Shown here in pieces: positions 17,378-27,144 of a stretch of 64,000 nt of DNA. Positions within the stretch are counted from its first letter, which is position 1; each line of letters begins with the position of its first letter. A program made the position numbers and the translations under genes. The notes under the pieces were generated by a model. It saw only the letters and a list, made by a program, of their open reading frames with translations, had not been told where the DNA came from and made no database searches. The DNA is from Pseudoclavibacter soli DSM 23366 (GTDB lineage Bacteria; Actinomycetota; Actinomycetes; Actinomycetales; Microbacteriaceae), in the NCBI RefSeq assembly GCF_000423505.1, contig NZ_KE384027.1:60831-124830 (forward strand), written 5' to 3'.

Positions 17378-18340
17378 TCAGGCGTGCCGAGCGATGGCGG
17401 CCTGAGCCAATTCGAGATACACCGCACCCTCAGACCGAGAGGCACCGCGCATGGCCAGCGGAGCAAGAGAGGTTTCGGTGACACCGGGGGTGACGTTGGC
17501 GTCGATGAACCACGGCACTCCTTCTGCGTCGACGATAAAGTCGATACGGCTGAAGTCGACCAGGCCGATGGCTTCGTGCACGGTGACGGCTGCAGCGGCG
17601 ACCGATGCGGCTACCTCGGCTTCGAGCCGAGCGGGCACAAAGAAGTCGGTTTCACCCGCCGTGTAGCGAGCTTCATAGGTGTACTCGCCCTTGACCGGAT
17701 AAATTTCGACGATCGGCAGCGCCTCTGGGCCGTCGCCGGTGTCGACGATGGTCACAGCGACTTCGGTGCCGTCAATGAAGTCTTCGACGAGCAGTCCGTC
17801 TGCGTAGCTGTACGCGTCGACGAGTGCGCGCCCGAGATCGGTCTCGTCACGCACGATGGTCACACCCTGCGCTGAACCGCCCTTGATCGGCTTCACGACC
17901 AACGGCAGACCATGCTTGGCGATGATCGCGTCGAGTACGCTGCGCACGTCGAGTTCGCTGAAAGTCTCTCGTGGAAAAGCGGCAAAGGCCGGCGTAGCAA
18001 CGCCGGCTCGGTGAGCCAGTTCTTTCGCGGATGACTTGTCCCATGCCAGCCGGGCCGCGGCGGGGCCACTGCCCACATACGGAATGCCGGTGAGATCGAG
18101 CACGTCGCGAAGTGCGCCATCCTCGCCGCTGGCGCCATGCAGCACGGGCCAAATCACGTCAGGCGCGAGCTCGCGCACCTCATTGAGCAGCTTTGCGTTG
18201 GGCTCAAGCACAGTGACATGCGCTCCCTGGTGTTTGATCGCGTCGGCCAGGCGGTTGCCGCCTCGCACCGACACGTCGCGTTCATGGGAGATGCCGCCGG
18301 CGAGCACCAGCACGTCGAGGGGTTTCTGCTCTGCAGTCAT
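17378..18340 (-). CDS. D-alanine--D-alanine ligase family protein (ATP-grasp)
   Basis: A 320-residue ATP-grasp ligase of the Ddl family. The N-terminus has VLAGGISHERDVSVRGG, the substrate-domain pattern, followed by the ATP-binding loop PIKGGSAQGVTIV, and the metal or substrate region RIDFIVDAEGVPWFIDANV with TPGVTETS. Family members join two D-alanines for peptidoglycan. The last motif reads FIDANVTPGVT where Ddl usually has EINTxPG, so a related dipeptide ligase role is possible. It is the second gene of a minus-strand pair with the aminotransferase. Confidence 0.82.
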   Translation of the reverse strand: MTAEQKPLDVLVLAGGISHERDVSVRGGNRLADAIKHQGAHVTVLEPNAKLLNEVRELAPDVIWPVLHGASGEDGALRDVLDLTGIPYVGSGPAAARLAWDKSSAKELAHRAGVATPAFAAFPRETFSELDVRSVLDAIIAKHGLPLVVKPIKGGSAQGVTIVRDETDLGRALVDAYSYADGLLVEDFIDGTEVAVTIVDTGDGPEALPIVEIYPVKGEYTYEARYTAGETDFFVPARLEAEVAASVAAAAVTVHEAIGLVDFSRIDFIVDAEGVPWFIDANVTPGVTETSLAPLAMRGASRSEGAVYLELAQAAIARHA

Positions 18341-18445
18341 CGTCTGCCTCTTTCGTCTCGGGCATCGGGTGGATGCCGGTGGCCGCTGCGCTGTGCGTGT
18401 GCGGTCAGCTGTGGTCGGTTGGTGGTCTGGGGTGAGCCTTTGTGA

Positions 18446-19783
18446 TCAGTTGGTGTTCGGCGGCGGTGTGGTGACAAGGTGCGCCTGATCTTCACCATGG
18501 GCGCGGCCCGGACCGAATGTCTCGAGGAGGTCGCGCTCACGGTTGATCACACGAGAGAGTCGCTCGATGCCGGTACGGATCTCTTCGGGCGTGGGGTAGC
18601 AGAATGACAGCCGGATTTTGTCTTGACCACTGCCATCGGCGTAGAACGCTGTGCCGGGGGTGTAAGCCACCAGTTCGCGCACCGCCAGCGGCAGCATCTC
18701 TTTGCTGTTGAAGCCCTCGGGCAGCGAGAGCCAGACGTAGAATCCGCCGTTCGGACGGGTCTTGTCGAGGGTGGGCAAGAAGTCGTCAAGTGCTTTGAGC
18801 ATCGCATCCCGGCGATCGCGGTAAACGCCGCGGAAGGTGTCGATCTGGCCCCGCCAGTCATTATGTGAAAGGTATTCGGAGATCATGATCTGACCGAAGG
18901 TGGTGGGGGAGAGAATCGCTGATTCATTGGCCAGCACGAGCTTCTCGCGAATGGCGTGCGGCGCTAGGGCGTAGCCGATCCGGAAACCCGGGGCGAAGAT
19001 CTTTGAGAAGGAGCCGAGGTAGACAACGCCGTCACCATCAAGCGACCGAATGGCTTCTGGAGGCACCCGATCGAACCAGAGGAGCCCATAGGGATTGTCT
19101 TCGAGCACGAGGATGTTGTGCTTATGTGCGATGTCGAGCACTTCACGACGGCGCTCCATGGTGAGCGTGACCCCGGCCGGGTTGTGAAAGTTGGGAATCG
19201 TGTACAGGAACTTGATGTGCCGACCCTGTGCTTCGAGGCGAGCGATCGTCTCGCGAAGCGCCTCGGGCTGCAGCCCCTCGTCGTCGAGCGGAACATGCAC
19301 AGTCTCGGCCTGATAGGAGCGGAAGATGCCGATAGACCCGACGTAACTGGGACCTTCGGCGATGACGACGTCACCGGGGTCGAGGAACAGCCGACACATG
19401 AGATCGACCGCCTGTTGAGAGCCGGTCGTCACCACCACGTCATCGGCGTGCGCGTGAATACCCTCGAGGCTCATGATCTCGGTGATCTGTTCGCGGAACT
19501 GCGGGATGCCCTGGCCGGAGCCGTATTGCAGTGCTTCGCTGCGGCGGGAAGAGGTGGCGATATTGGCCGCCTGCTGGAGGTACTCCTGCGGCAATGCCGA
19601 GACATAGGGCATGCCTCCCGCCAGTGACACGACTTCGGGGCGAGAAGCGACGGCGAAGAGCGCGCGCACCTCTGAGGCGCTTAGGCCGGATGTGCGTTCG
19701 GCATAGTGGTCAAGCCAGGGATCGAGGCGGATCGAACCGGGCGTGGTGGTGGGGCGCTGCGTAGAGCGTGATGAGTCTGACAC
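18446..19783 (-). CDS. PLP-dependent aminotransferase (fold type I)
   Basis: This 445-residue enzyme matches the class I/II aminotransferases related to 2-aminoadipate transaminase (LysN) and MocR-like C-terminal domains. Visible motifs are SLAGGMPY near residue 53, the PLP phosphate region VTTGSQQAVDL, the asparagine in IPNFHNPAGVT, the aspartate in LEDNPYG, and the Schiff-base lysine in GSFSKIFAPGFRIGY. There is no N-terminal DNA-binding domain, so it is an enzyme rather than a MocR regulator. The substrate amino acid cannot be read from sequence. Confidence 0.85.
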   Translation of the reverse strand: MSDSSRSTQRPTTTPGSIRLDPWLDHYAERTSGLSASEVRALFAVASRPEVVSLAGGMPYVSALPQEYLQQAANIATSSRRSEALQYGSGQGIPQFREQITEIMSLEGIHAHADDVVVTTGSQQAVDLMCRLFLDPGDVVIAEGPSYVGSIGIFRSYQAETVHVPLDDEGLQPEALRETIARLEAQGRHIKFLYTIPNFHNPAGVTLTMERRREVLDIAHKHNILVLEDNPYGLLWFDRVPPEAIRSLDGDGVVYLGSFSKIFAPGFRIGYALAPHAIREKLVLANESAILSPTTFGQIMISEYLSHNDWRGQIDTFRGVYRDRRDAMLKALDDFLPTLDKTRPNGGFYVWLSLPEGFNSKEMLPLAVRELVAYTPGTAFYADGSGQDKIRLSFCYPTPEEIRTGIERLSRVINRERDLLETFGPGRAHGEDQAHLVTTPPPNTN

Positions 19784-19873
19784 CGTTGTACCTCCAGATT
19801 GTTCAAGCTTAGTACCGGTGCGTCACAGGGCGGTGGGCGTGTCGTGCGCAATTCTGAAGGTTTCGGTGTGCCA

Positions 19874-19889
19874 TGTTTCACGTGAAACA
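19874..19889. promoter_or_regulatory. parS: parS centromere site 6
   Basis: Perfect TGTTTCACGTGAAACA palindrome in the spacer between trxA and the aminotransferase gene, about 3 kb from the parB cluster. Confidence 0.96.
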
Positions 19890-19935
19890 CCGGGTGTCAG
19901 CGGGAGCCCTCAGATGCGCATCCGTGCCAGCATGC

Positions 19936-19973
19936 GAAGAGCGGGCCACGGCAGTTGCCATGACCCGCTCTTC
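19936..19973 (-). terminator. Terminator hairpin after trxA
   Basis: GAAGAGCGGG (19936-19945) is perfectly complementary to CCCGCTCTTC (19964-19973) across an 18-base loop. It lies 23 bp past the trxA stop, so it fits a terminator for the trxB-trxA operon. Confidence 0.6.
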
Positions 19974-19995
19974 GTGGTCGATCGTCGAGGAACCC

Positions 19996-20319
19996 TCAGT
20001 CGATGTACGCCGCCAGATCTTTTTCGATCTGCGCCTTGGGCCGAGCCCCGATCAGTTCAGTGACGACCGAGCCGTCTTTGAACAACTTGATCGCGGGAAT
20101 CGAAGTGATGCGGTACGCTCCGGCAATGTTGGGGTTCTCATCGACGTTGAGCTTGGCGACGATGAGTTGGCCCTCATGGTCAGCGGCGTACTCTTCGAGC
20201 ACGGGTGAGACCGCACGGCACGGGCCGCACCATGCAGCCCAGAAGTCGACAAGCACGGGCACTTTGGAGTCGATGACGAACTCTTTGAAGTTCGACTCGT
20301 TGACGTTGATGACGGTCAT
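19996..20319 (-). CDS. trxA: Thioredoxin
   Basis: Thioredoxin is a small cytoplasmic disulfide reductase. The 107-residue protein has the thioredoxin fold with the active site WCGPC in DFWAAWCGPCRAVSP and the cis-proline region SIPAIKLFKDG. It follows trxB by 38 bp on the same strand, so electron donor and acceptor are co-transcribed. Confidence 0.97.
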   Translation of the reverse strand: MTVINVNESNFKEFVIDSKVPVLVDFWAAWCGPCRAVSPVLEEYAADHEGQLIVAKLNVDENPNIAGAYRITSIPAIKLFKDGSVVTELIGARPKAQIEKDLAAYID

Positions 20320-20357
20320 TTGAGATCCAATCTGTTGTGGCTGGTGATGGGCGGGGT

Positions 20358-21323
20358 TCAGGCGTCGGCCGAAACGGCCTCGGTGGCAGCTCGATCGTCG
20401 AGATCGGCCAGATAGTGCTCGGCGTCGAGTGCAGCGACACAGCCGGAGCCCGCCGCGGTGATGGCCTGGCGATACGTGGGGTCAAGCACGTCGCCGGCGG
20501 CGAAGACGCCGGGCAGGCTGGTGCGTGAGCTGCGGCCGTCGACGCTGATCGTGCCGTCGGCGTCGAGGTCGATCTGGTCGGCGAAGAGTTCGGTACGCGG
20601 ATCGTTGCCGATCGCCACGAAGAGCCCCTCAAGGGCCAACGTGCGATGCTCGCCCGTCACGGTGTCTTCGAGCTCGACGGATTCAAGCGCGTTGTCACCG
20701 TTCAACTGCACGACCTGTGCGTTCCAGACTGGCTCGATCTTGTCGTTGGCCAGCGCTCGCTGCTGCATGATCTTGGAGGCGCGCAGTTCGTCGCGACGAT
20801 GAATCAGGTAGACCTTTGAGGCGAAGCGGGTGAGGAACGTGGCCTCTTCAAGAGCGGAGTCTCCGCCGCCGACGACGCCGATGATGCGATCTTTGAAGAA
20901 GAAGCCGTCGCAGGTGGCACACCACGAGAGGCCATGGCCAGAGAAACGCTGTTCGTTCTCGAGGCCCAAGGTGCGGTAGGCCGACCCGGTGGCGATGATC
21001 ACGCTGCGTGCCTCGTAGGTGTCGCCCAGCCCAGTCTTGAGCACTTTGAGGTCACCGGTCAGTGAGACGTCAGTGACATCGTCGTAGATGACCTCGGCAC
21101 CGAAGTGTTCAGCCTGCTCTTGCATCTGCGCCATGAGTTCGGGGCCCTGGATGCCAGTGGGGAAGCCGGGGAAGTTCTCGACCTCGGTAGTTTTCATGAG
21201 TTCGCCGCCGGTCTCGACAGAACTGGCGATCACAATAGGCTTCAGCCCCGCACGAGCGGTGTAGATGGCGGCGGTCCAGCCGGCGGGGCCGGAACCGATG
21301 ATGACGACGTCGTGCACGCTCAT
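20358..21323 (-). CDS. trxB: Thioredoxin-disulfide reductase
   Basis: An FAD- and NADPH-dependent reductase of thioredoxin, 321 residues. The FAD-binding motif is IIGSGPAGWTAAIYTARAG, the redox-active pair is in WCATCDGFF (Cys-Ala-Thr-Cys), the NADPH motif is VVGGGDSALEEA, and the C-terminal FAD contact GVFAAGDV is present. It lies upstream of trxA in the same operon. Confidence 0.97.
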   Translation of the reverse strand: MSVHDVVIIGSGPAGWTAAIYTARAGLKPIVIASSVETGGELMKTTEVENFPGFPTGIQGPELMAQMQEQAEHFGAEVIYDDVTDVSLTGDLKVLKTGLGDTYEARSVIIATGSAYRTLGLENEQRFSGHGLSWCATCDGFFFKDRIIGVVGGGDSALEEATFLTRFASKVYLIHRRDELRASKIMQQRALANDKIEPVWNAQVVQLNGDNALESVELEDTVTGEHRTLALEGLFVAIGNDPRTELFADQIDLDADGTISVDGRSSRTSLPGVFAAGDVLDPTYRQAITAAGSGCVAALDAEHYLADLDDRAATEAVSADA

Positions 21324-21402
21324 GCGGCATACTCCTGTGTTCGGTGAATTCTCCTAGGCTCAACCGATCCTATCGGCGAGGTATTCCCTCAGGGAAGACG
21401 TG

Positions 21403-23058
21403 TCAACGGTGTCGGAGGCGACCAGCGATGCGCCGCACGGGTGTGACAAAGGTGGCCAGCTCATCCACACGCATCAGCCGAAGCAGCAGCAGATAGACCG
21501 CGGCAGTGGGGATGGCCACAGCCACCACTGTCACCAGCGCGCTCAGGCGGGTGCTGATCGCGAAGCCGCCTGGCGTGTAGCTGCCAAGGAGATTCGCCAC
21601 GATGACCCCAACGGCGGCGCTGATCAGTGCTGCAACGAGCAGCCGCACATGTGTGCGCAGGATGTGGGCACCATCGATGCCGCCAAGACGCCGACGCAAC
21701 AGCATGGCCAGCACGATTGTGTCGAAAGTGATCGCCAGGCTGGCGACGATGACCAGGCAGAATACAACCCAGTGGGCTTCGGCCTGCGAGGCAGCCCAGT
21801 ATGCGGGCAGTACGAGCACCATGCGAGCCGCGGCGACCAGAAACGGCGTGCGAGTGTCGTCAAGTGCGTAGAAGGCGCGGATGAAGAACAGGTCGGCGCT
21901 CACGACCACGAGAAAGGGCAGAAGCACCATCAGGATGCGTCCGAAGGCTTCGATCTGCCCATACTCGGCGGTGGTGAACACTCGGGCGATGGGGTTGGCG
22001 AGTACCGTCATCAGGGCTGCCGCGAAAACGGTGAGCACACCGGTGTGACGAAGGCTGGCCGAGAGGTCGCCGATCAGTGCGGGGCGATCATGCTCGGCGG
22101 CATGCTCGCTGAATCGGGTGAAGTACACGGTGGCGATCGACACCGCGATGATGCCGTGTGGCAGCAGCTGAATGAGGCTTGCCGTCTCGAAGCTGGTCAG
22201 ACCCATGAGGCTGGTGTCACCTGCGACGCGGTGAGGTTCGGTCGAATTGGCCACGATGGTCTTGACGAAAGAGTGCACCCAGTCGAGGGCGACCATGCCG
22301 AGGATCCAGACTGCGGCTTTGAACGTCGGGCCGAGCCCCACGTGCCGCCAGTGCACATCGACGGAGTAGGACAGCCCCGAGCGGCGCCACCACACGAACA
22401 TGATCAGTGCCTGGGCGGCCACGCCGAGCGTGGCGCTCAACCCGAGGGTGGCGATCATCGACGGTGTCCAGTCGGCCACCGGAGTCGTGCCCTGAGGGTC
22501 GGCACCGAACAGCCACAGAAAGATGAGGAAGCCAGCGATCGAGACGACGTTGTTGAGCACCGGGGCCCACGTGAAAGGCCCGAAAACCTTACGAGCGTTG
22601 AAGATGCCGCCCAGCAGAGCGTAGAGGCCGTAGAAGAATACTTGGGGCATACACCAGTAGGTGAACGCGGTAGCCAGCGCCAAATCTGGCCCCGACCAGC
22701 CCTGCGTGAACGCGGCCGTGATCAGCGGTGCGATGAGCACGAGCAGTGCGGTGATGCCGAGCAGACCGATCAGCACCAGCGTCATGATCTTGTTGATGTA
22801 GCCCCGGCCGCCGTCTTCGCCCTTTGTCGCCTGCACGATCTGCGGCACCAGCACCGCGGTGAGCACACCCCCGGCGGTCAGCTGATAGAGCAGCGACGGA
22901 ATCTGGTTGCCGGTCATGAATGCGTTGGATGCGGTGGTGCTGACACCGAGCACAGCCACGATCAGAAACGAGCGCACGAAACCCAGCACGCGTGAGACCA
23001 GCGTGCCCATGGCCAGAATCAGCGAACTGCGGCCAACCGAGGCCTCACTCGCGGTCAT
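21403..23058 (-). CDS. murJ: MurJ-type lipid II flippase
   Basis: MurJ/MviN family protein of the MOP exporter superfamily that moves lipid II across the membrane for peptidoglycan synthesis. The ATG at 23058 (MTASEASVGRSS) overlaps the stop of the DUF6049 gene by 4 bases and gives 551 residues with about 14 hydrophobic segments. The first segment carries the family pattern LVSRVLGFVRSFLI. The DUF6049 gene next door is a common partner in Actinomycetota. Confidence 0.88.
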   Translation of the reverse strand: MTASEASVGRSSLILAMGTLVSRVLGFVRSFLIVAVLGVSTTASNAFMTGNQIPSLLYQLTAGGVLTAVLVPQIVQATKGEDGGRGYINKIMTLVLIGLLGITALLVLIAPLITAAFTQGWSGPDLALATAFTYWCMPQVFFYGLYALLGGIFNARKVFGPFTWAPVLNNVVSIAGFLIFLWLFGADPQGTTPVADWTPSMIATLGLSATLGVAAQALIMFVWWRRSGLSYSVDVHWRHVGLGPTFKAAVWILGMVALDWVHSFVKTIVANSTEPHRVAGDTSLMGLTSFETASLIQLLPHGIIAVSIATVYFTRFSEHAAEHDRPALIGDLSASLRHTGVLTVFAAALMTVLANPIARVFTTAEYGQIEAFGRILMVLLPFLVVVSADLFFIRAFYALDDTRTPFLVAAARMVLVLPAYWAASQAEAHWVVFCLVIVASLAITFDTIVLAMLLRRRLGGIDGAHILRTHVRLLVAALISAAVGVIVANLLGSYTPGGFAISTRLSALVTVVAVAIPTAAVYLLLLRLMRVDELATFVTPVRRIAGRLRHR

Positions 23059-25049
23059 TCGGACTCCTCGACTGCGCGTCGCTGCCGTCGATGGGTCACG
23101 ATGCTTTTGATCAGACCGAACCCGAACAGGCTGCCGGTTGCTGCGACGAATGCCACGATGGCGATGCTCTCCCACTCGGCTTTGACGTCCATCTGTCGAC
23201 TGACCGGCGCCCCGACAGTGTCACCGGCCGCATTGGCCAGATGAATGTCGAGCACCACAGTGCCATTGGCAATGGCGCGCACCGGTACGGTCGCAGTTGC
23301 GGAGGAGTGCGGATCGACAGACACACGCACGGGAGAGTCGGTGGTGACTCGGCCCGAGTTCGGTGCGATGACGACGCCGACGGTGATCGGCTGGTCGGAG
23401 TCGTTGCGTACGGCGACCGGAATCTGCGAACTGCCGGAGATCAGCGTGAGGTTGGTCGTCGAGGTGATGCTCACCGCTGAGGCGAGGGCGCTGTTGGCCT
23501 CGGCCAGGTCGGTCACCGCCTTGCGCCAAGAGTCATCGCGCTGCTGATTGGCTGCGGCCAGCGATGCGATTCGCCGCACATCGGCTGCGGCGACCCCCTG
23601 CGCGTCGTCGCAGACCGAGGCGAACAATGCTGCGGCGTCGCGAGAGGTGGCCAGGGTGTCGAGGGCGGCTCGGTCGTCATCGTTGAGGTCGTCTGCGGTG
23701 GTGACGACCGCCGTTCCGGCCTGCGAGATCTCGGCGGTCACCTGTACGCCAGGGGTGAGCGTCAGGGCTGAGCCCTGCAACGCGGAGAGTACGGCGTGCG
23801 CCTGAGTGGCCTGCTCGTACCAGTCACGGGGCAACACCGTGGTGACGGCAGAGAAGTCGCGCATCGACACGGTGAGCACGGCGGCGGTGGCGACGACCTG
23901 TGACTGCCGTTGCGCCGAGGTGCCGTCGCTGGCCGACAGGGCTGCGGTGATGGCATCAGAGAGGTTGCTGTTGGCTCCGATGATCGGCGTGCCGTTGAGC
24001 TGGGAGACGGTGACGTCGCTCGATTCGTCGTTCAGCTGTGCGGTTGGAACGATGAGTGCCGCAAGATTCGACTGCGTGAGCAGCGACAGCGCCTGATCGC
24101 TGAGCGGGTGCGTGGGGTCGGTGGTGAGCACGGTGTTGGTCGGGTCGGTCAGGATGCCCGACTCAAGCCGGGTGACCCCGGCGGCAGCCAGCGCGGTCGG
24201 GTCGGCATCGCCCCAGAGCAGTGACTGAGTCGATGCGAAGTCGTTCAGCCGATCGGCCCAGTCGCGCGCCGACTGCGGTGCGCTGTCGCCCAGGGCAGCG
24301 ATGGATGCGGTGATGCGCGGATCGACGGCCAGCTGCACGTCGAGACCGTCGACGGCATCCAGCTGGCGGGTGAGTGAGCCAGTCGTCGAGGTGAGCGAAC
24401 TGAGCTGGTTGGCGGTGTACTGGTCGGTGGTGATTGAGCTCGCAGTGATCGGCACCACGACGTTGACTGGGGCCGTCGTCGTTTGATCGAGGCGCCACGG
24501 CAGTGCGGTGGTCTGCCAGACGGTGTCGCTGGTGGAGGAGGTCAGTCGCACGCCGAAGCCGAGCACGCCAGACTGCGAGTTGTATCGCCAGGTCGGCAGC
24601 TGGTCGCCATCAATCTCGAAGGTGGTGGTGGCGCTCGCACCCGGTTCGATGGTCTCGAGCGAAGAGGTTGTGATCTTGGTGCGAGCAGTGTTCGTGGTGG
24701 CTGTCGACTCGTACCACTCACGCACCTGACTGGTCATGGTGAACAGACGAGACGACATGAACAGTTCTGCCGAGGGTGTGGTCACGGCCTCATCGGCATT
24801 GTTCGTCACGGTGACATCGAGCTGCAACTGCTGATCGGGAGCCAGTGCGGTCTGACTCGATGTGACGGTGAGGGCGATGTCGCCCGAGCTGACGCGCATG
24901 GTGGTCGCGGTGTCGGTGGGGGTGGCGGTGGCGGTGGGCAGCCAACCGCAGAGCACCAGCATCGCGACCAGTAGCGCAGTGACCAGCCCACCACCCGGCG
25001 TGGTCGCCGCGAGCACGCGCGTGCGCGGCGTGCGGCATGATGCGTGCAT
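23055..25049 (-). CDS. DUF6049 family envelope protein
   Basis: A 664-residue exported protein: signal-like hydrophobic stretch at residues 22-42, a large Thr/Ser/Ala-rich extracytoplasmic region with beta-sandwich-like segments (ALAPDQQLQLDVTVTN near 67-82), and a single C-terminal transmembrane helix (about 630-650) followed by a short basic tail. This layout and position between cca and murJ match the DUF6049 family. Function is unknown. Translational coupling to murJ suggests a cell-wall role (inference). Confidence 0.78.
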   Translation of the reverse strand: MHASCRTPRTRVLAATTPGGGLVTALLVAMLVLCGWLPTATATPTDTATTMRVSSGDIALTVTSSQTALAPDQQLQLDVTVTNNADEAVTTPSAELFMSSRLFTMTSQVREWYESTATTNTARTKITTSSLETIEPGASATTTFEIDGDQLPTWRYNSQSGVLGFGVRLTSSTSDTVWQTTALPWRLDQTTTAPVNVVVPITASSITTDQYTANQLSSLTSTTGSLTRQLDAVDGLDVQLAVDPRITASIAALGDSAPQSARDWADRLNDFASTQSLLWGDADPTALAAAGVTRLESGILTDPTNTVLTTDPTHPLSDQALSLLTQSNLAALIVPTAQLNDESSDVTVSQLNGTPIIGANSNLSDAITAALSASDGTSAQRQSQVVATAAVLTVSMRDFSAVTTVLPRDWYEQATQAHAVLSALQGSALTLTPGVQVTAEISQAGTAVVTTADDLNDDDRAALDTLATSRDAAALFASVCDDAQGVAAADVRRIASLAAANQQRDDSWRKAVTDLAEANSALASAVSITSTTNLTLISGSSQIPVAVRNDSDQPITVGVVIAPNSGRVTTDSPVRVSVDPHSSATATVPVRAIANGTVVLDIHLANAAGDTVGAPVSRQMDVKAEWESIAIVAFVAATGSLFGFGLIKSIVTHRRQRRAVEESE

Positions 25050-25155
25050 GGATGTCCTCTGGTCGGTGCACCCTCCACTCTAGCGGCGACGGCTGTGCAT
25101 GCGGCTGAGGGCCAGACCGTGTGCGGCGGCCGGTCTGTGGGAAGATTGGAAAGCT

Positions 25156-26667
25156 ATGAACACCACTCCGCGCACCATCGTCGACGCCCTCGGCAGCCTG
25201 CACGCCTTTCTCGACGACCCGTTGCTCGACCGGCTCGGGCGAGCTTTCGAGGCCGCGGGTCACGAGTTCTCGCTGGTCGGCGGGCCCGTGCGCGACGCTC
25301 TGCTGGGGCGCCCGGCCACCGATCTCGACTTCACCACCAGTGCCAGCCCAGACGAAGCGCTCGCGGTGCTTGCGCCCATCGCCAGCGCTCACTGGGATAT
25401 CGGCCGCGAGTTCGGCACCGTCGGAGCGCGCATCAGCGGGCAGCAGGTCGAGGTGACCACCTATCGCGCCGACTCGTACGATCACCAGACTCGCAAACCT
25501 ACGGTCTCGTTCGGCGACAACCTCGAAGACGACCTCAAGCGCCGAGATTTCACGGTTAACGCGATGGCGGTGCGCCTGCCGGGTCGTGCTTTGGTCGACC
25601 CGTTCGGCGGGGTTGCCGATCTGCTCGCGGGTGTGCTGCGCACCCCGGGGGCTCCCGAGGTGTCATTCGAAGACGACCCGCTGCGCATCATGCGGGCCGC
25701 GCGCTTCGTCTCGCAGTTGGGGTTCGTCATCGACGAGGCAACACTGACAGCGGCTACTACGCGTGCCGACACCATCCGTATGGTCTCGGCCGAACGTGTG
25801 CGCGACGAGCTCACCAAGCTGTTGCTGGCCGACGACCCGGTGGCCGGCCTGCGCGTGCTGGTCGACACCGGCGTGGCCGAGCGGGTGCTGCCCGAGCTGC
25901 CCGCGCTGTGCCTCGAGACCGACGAGCATCATCATCACAAAGACGTCTACGAGCACTCGCTGACCGTGCTGCAGCAGGCGATCGACCTCGAACCGCTCGA
26001 GTGGGATGCCGAGGCAGCTGAGTGGCCGCACGCGGTTGGTGCCACCGGGGTGGCGGCGAGTCCCGACGAGGTGCGCCCAGATCTGGTGCTGCGCCTGGCC
26101 GCACTGCTGCACGACATCGGCAAGCCGGCCACCCGCCGACTCGAGGCCGGGGGAGTGGTCACCTTTCACAACCACGATCTGGTCGGGGCCCGCCTGGCGA
26201 CCAAGCGGTTGAAGGCGCTGCGTTTCGAGAAAGACGTGATCAAACAGGTGGCGCGGCTGGTCGAGCTGCACATGCGCTTCTTCGGCTATGGCGAGGGTTC
26301 GTGGAGCGACGCCGCTGTGCGCCGCTACGTGCGAGACGCGGGGCCGCTGCTGCACCGCTTGCATCGGCTCACCCGGGCCGACATGACCACCCGCAACCAG
26401 CGCAAGGCCTCACGCCTGCGCGGCGCCTACGACGATCTCGAGCGGCGCATCGGCGCCTTGGCTGCCCAAGAGCAGCTCGACGCGGTGCGCCCCGACCTCA
26501 ACGGTGCGCAGATCATGCAGGTGTTGGGCATCGCGCCCGGCCCCGAGGTCGGCGAGGCCTATCGTTTTCTGCTCGAGGCCAGACTCGATGAGGGCCCGCT
26601 GGGCGAGACCGAGGCCACCCAGCGGCTGCAGGCCTGGTGGGCATCGCGCACCGCGGCGCAGAGCTGA
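25156..26667 (+). CDS. cca: CCA tRNA nucleotidyltransferase (poly(A) polymerase family)
   Basis: Enzyme of the class II nucleotidyltransferase family that adds or repairs the tRNA 3' CCA. Consistent with need, tRNA-Ala in this window lacks encoded CCA. The ATG at 25156 after GGAAAG gives 503 residues. The catalytic head has GGPVRDALLGR and DLDFTT, followed by the neck region RRDFTVNAMAVR, and the C-terminal HD domain shows LLHDIGKPATR and FHNHDLVGA. Upstream is a divergent gap of about 106 bp to the DUF6049 gene. Confidence 0.93.
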   Translation: MNTTPRTIVDALGSLHAFLDDPLLDRLGRAFEAAGHEFSLVGGPVRDALLGRPATDLDFTTSASPDEALAVLAPIASAHWDIGREFGTVGARISGQQVEVTTYRADSYDHQTRKPTVSFGDNLEDDLKRRDFTVNAMAVRLPGRALVDPFGGVADLLAGVLRTPGAPEVSFEDDPLRIMRAARFVSQLGFVIDEATLTAATTRADTIRMVSAERVRDELTKLLLADDPVAGLRVLVDTGVAERVLPELPALCLETDEHHHHKDVYEHSLTVLQQAIDLEPLEWDAEAAEWPHAVGATGVAASPDEVRPDLVLRLAALLHDIGKPATRRLEAGGVVTFHNHDLVGARLATKRLKALRFEKDVIKQVARLVELHMRFFGYGEGSWSDAAVRRYVRDAGPLLHRLHRLTRADMTTRNQRKASRLRGAYDDLERRIGALAAQEQLDAVRPDLNGAQIMQVLGIAPGPEVGEAYRFLLEARLDEGPLGETEATQRLQAWWASRTAAQS

Positions 26668-26684
26668 GCGCTGGCTTGGGCATG

Positions 26685-26713
26685 AAGAAGGGGCCCTCGC
26701 GGGGCCCCTTCTT
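26685..26713. terminator. Strong bidirectional terminator
   Basis: AAGAAGGGGCCC (26685-26696) pairs with GGGCCCCTTCTT (26702-26713) around a 5-base loop. On both strands the stem ends in an A/T-rich arm. It lies between convergent cca and the next minus-strand gene, so it probably terminates both. Confidence 0.8.
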
Positions 26714-26736
26714 GGCGGTATGGATGCTCGGGTCGG

Positions 26737-27144
26737 CTACTTGCCGAGTGCGTCCAGGTGCTCGATGGCTGCCGAGAGCTGCTTCACAGCCTCTTCTGAA
26801 GCGGCAACTGCGGTCTTGATGGCCTCGGCGCTCTGGTCGGCCGAACGAGCGATCTGCTCTTCGTTGACCGCCTGAGCCGCCTGCAGCTGCAGCTTGAGGG
26901 TGTTGGGGTGGATGTTGGTCACCCGCATGATCGTCTCGATTGCGGTGCGCGACACCGTCGAGGTGAGGGTGGCCACCGACAGGCGACGCCACTGCGCCGG
27001 GTCGGTGCCGGTCTCAGCGGCCAGCAGTGCGGCGTCGGCCGCGGCCTGCAGCGCATCGCTGACGTCTTGCAGCTTCTGCACGTCGATGCCAGCGAACTCC
27101 TCGGGAAGTTCGATGTTGGAAAGGTCAGCCTTCTTGGCGGCCAT
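26737..27144 (-). CDS. Hypothetical alanine-rich helical protein
   Basis: A 135-residue protein (MAAKKADLSNIELPEEF...) with no family I recognise. It is rich in Ala, Glu and Gln, predicted to be almost all helical with heptad-like runs (QAAQAVNEEQIARSADQSA), and has no membrane segment or signal peptide. AAAGGAG precedes the ATG. It stands alone between the terminator and the symporter leader. A coiled-coil scaffold or granule-associated protein is possible but not shown. Confidence 0.6.
   Translation of the reverse strand: MAAKKADLSNIELPEEFAGIDVQKLQDVSDALQAAADAALLAAETGTDPAQWRRLSVATLTSTVSRTAIETIMRVTNIHPNTLKLQLQAAQAVNEEQIARSADQSAEAIKTAVAASEEAVKQLSAAIEHLDALGK

Noticed and set aside
17095..17484. 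Minus-strand frame in the parB-ddl spacer
   Set aside because: No recognisable motif, no ribosome-binding site, overlaps the 3' end of the ddl-like gene.
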